From NCBI GenBank assembly GCA_964194535.1, contig CAXMMX010000039.1, positions 1 through 15,013 on the forward strand: a stretch of 15,013 bases of DNA, read 5' to 3'. Positions 13,772-15,013 of the stretch are shown piece by piece. A program made the position numbers and the translations under genes. The stretch is from UBA2767 sp964194535. Lineage in GTDB: Bacteria; Pseudomonadota; Alphaproteobacteria; Rhizobiales; Methyloligellaceae. Position 1 is the stretch's first letter. Each line of letters starts with the position of its first letter. The notes beneath the pieces were generated by a model. That model was not told the origin of the DNA and did not search any database. It saw nothing but the letters and a program-made list of their open reading frames with translations.

Positions 13772-15013
13772 TCAAGATTGTCCGGGATAATTCGGCGATT
13801 CACGCGTGATGGTCACATCGTGGGCGTGGCTTTCGCGCAATGAGGCTGATGAGATACGGACAAACTGCGCCTTTTCCTGCAGCTCTTTGAGGTCGTGCGC
13901 ACCGACATAGCCCATGGAGGAGCGCACACCGCCGACGAGCTGATGCAGGACGCTCGCCAAGGGCCCCTTATACGGCACCTGGCCCTCGATGCCTTCGGGC
14001 ACCAGCTTGAGCGCATCCTGTATATCCTGCTGGAAATACCGGTCCGCGGAGCCGCGCGCCATGGCGCCGACGGATCCCATGCCCCGATACGCCTTGTAAG
14101 AGCGCCCCTGATACAGGAACACCTCGCCGGGGCTTTCATCTGTCCCGGCAAACAGCGAGCCAATCATGGCGCAGTCCGCCCCGGCGGCGAGCGCCTTGGC
14201 TACATCGCCGGAAAATTTGATGCCACCGTCGGCAATGACGGGGATGCCTGATTTCTGCGCCTCTTCGGCCGACTCCATCACGGCGGTCAGTTGCGGGACG
14301 CCAACACCCGCCACGATGCGTGTCGTGCATATGGATCCCGGTCCAATGCCAACCTTGATGGCATCCGCGCCGGCGTCTATGAGCGCCTTGGTCCCCTCAG
14401 CGGTTGCGACATTGCCCGCCATCACCTGCACCGAATTCGACAGCCGTTTGATGCGGGTAACCGCCTCCAGCACGCGGGAGGAATGCCCGTGCGCGGTATC
14501 AACCACAATAAGGTCGGCGCCCGCATCCATGAGCATTTCGCTGCGTTCATACCCGGCATCACCCACAGTGGTGGCTGCCGCCGCCCGTAGCCGCCCCTGC
14601 TCGTCCTTGGCCGCATCGGGATGAAGGCGCGCCTTCTCGATGTCCTTCACAGTGATGAGGCCAACACAGCGATAGTCGTCATCGACCACAAGCAGCTTCT
14701 CGATACGGTGGTGATGGAGAAGCTTCTTGGCCTCGTCCATGCCGACACTCTCTTTCACCGTGATGAGATTGTCGTGCGTCATCAGCTCAGCCACCGGCTG
14801 CGCATTATTGGTGGCAAAGCGCACGTCGCGGTTGGTGAGTATGCCAACCAGTTTACCGTCCCGCGCGCCATTCCGGGGGGGCTCCACCACGGGAATACCC
14901 GAAATCTTATGGTTGGTCATGAGTTCAAGTGCATCCGCCAGGCTCGATGTCGGCGCAATCGTCACCGGATTGATCACCATGCCGGACTCGAACTTCTTCA
15001 CCTGCGCCACCTG
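13772..15013 (-). CDS. guaB: IMP dehydrogenase, 5' end outside the window
   Basis: GuaB oxidises IMP to XMP with NAD+, the rate-limiting step to GMP. The frame is open to the window edge. The first visible residues (QVAQVKKFESG) match an internal part of the enzyme, so about 75-80 N-terminal residues are missing. Visible parts are two CBS domains (about 11-65 and 75-130 of the visible part), then the barrel: DTAHGHSS, the catalytic loop GIGPGSICTTR with its cysteine at about residue 228 of the visible part, the GSLFAGTDESPGE phosphate loop, and the flap with YRGMGSVGAM and EGIEGQVPYKG. It ends YPGQS. The GTG at 15010 should not be taken as the start. It heads the guaB-rsmB-guaA group. Confidence 0.97.
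   Translation of the reverse strand, partial: QVAQVKKFESGMVINPVTIAPTSSLADALELMTNHKISGIPVVEPPRNGARDGKLVGILTNRDVRFATNNAQPVAELMTHDNLITVKESVGMDEAKKLLHHHRIEKLLVVDDDYRCVGLITVKDIEKARLHPDAAKDEQGRLRAAAATTVGDAGYERSEMLMDAGADLIVVDTAHGHSSRVLEAVTRIKRLSNSVQVMAGNVATAEGTKALIDAGADAIKVGIGPGSICTTRIVAGVGVPQLTAVMESAEEAQKSGIPVIADGGIKFSGDVAKALAAGADCAMIGSLFAGTDESPGEVFLYQGRSYKAYRGMGSVGAMARGSADRYFQQDIQDALKLVPEGIEGQVPYKGPLASVLHQLVGGVRSSMGYVGAHDLKELQEKAQFVRISSASLRESHAHDVTITRESPNYPGQS

Noticed and set aside
15008..15010. GTG at 15010 as the guaB start
   Set aside because: The frame stays open to the edge and the following residues align with an internal part of IMP dehydrogenase; the N-terminal barrel strand and first loop are missing.
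1..15013. Mobile element, prophage, CRISPR or defence island
   Set aside because: No transposase, integrase, direct-repeat array, toxin-antitoxin pair or compositional break is visible; all genes are intact core functions with tight spacing.

Overview
The window is an ordinary chromosomal housekeeping segment of a Gram-negative bacterium, most likely an alphaproteobacterium. The protein sequences (for example an NKxE motif in the first Der G domain, a VGRLSRMD-type short DksA/TraR protein and the FetA form lacking a Q-loop glutamine) and the local gene orders guaB-rsmB-guaA and yfgM-bamB-der suggest this. The genus cannot be fixed from the sequence alone. Fifteen protein genes fill almost the whole window. 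I see no rRNA, tRNA, CRISPR array, transposase, phage gene or integration scar, and no gene-free stretch above about 175 bases.

Layout. (1) 1-2518: ndk (minus) and an ABC-F translation-factor ATPase (plus) diverge from a 159-base gap holding two interlocked promoter-like sequences. (2) 2519-3140: a palindromic repeat, then a secreted FKBP-type prolyl isomerase (plus). (3) 9199 down to 3150 (minus): a tightly packed run yfgM-like, bamB, der, holC, a SAM methyltransferase, fetA and fetB. It links outer-membrane protein assembly, ribosome assembly, the replication clamp loader and metal export. Spacings are 11, 20 and 46 bases, then a 4-base overlap, 17 bases and another 4-base overlap, so it is probably one operon or two nested ones. 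(4) 10222-9362 (minus): panB, the first step of pantothenate synthesis, without panC beside it. (5) 10395-10760 (plus): a short DksA/TraR zinc-finger regulator, divergent from panB and convergent with guaA. (6) 15013 down to 10767 (minus): guaB (5' end outside the window), an rRNA m5C methyltransferase of the RsmB type, and guaA. Both enzymes that turn IMP into GMP flank the rRNA modification enzyme.

No new defence, mobile or biosynthetic system is evident. The points worth a second look are regulatory: the interlocked ndk/ABC-F promoters, an 8-base complement able to mask the rsmB ribosome-binding site, a hairpin plus palindrome in the panB leader, and a repeat that abuts the FKBP promoter. 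A few protein-level departures from consensus (FetA Q-loop, Der G4, DksA-like coiled-coil tip) are probably lineage features.
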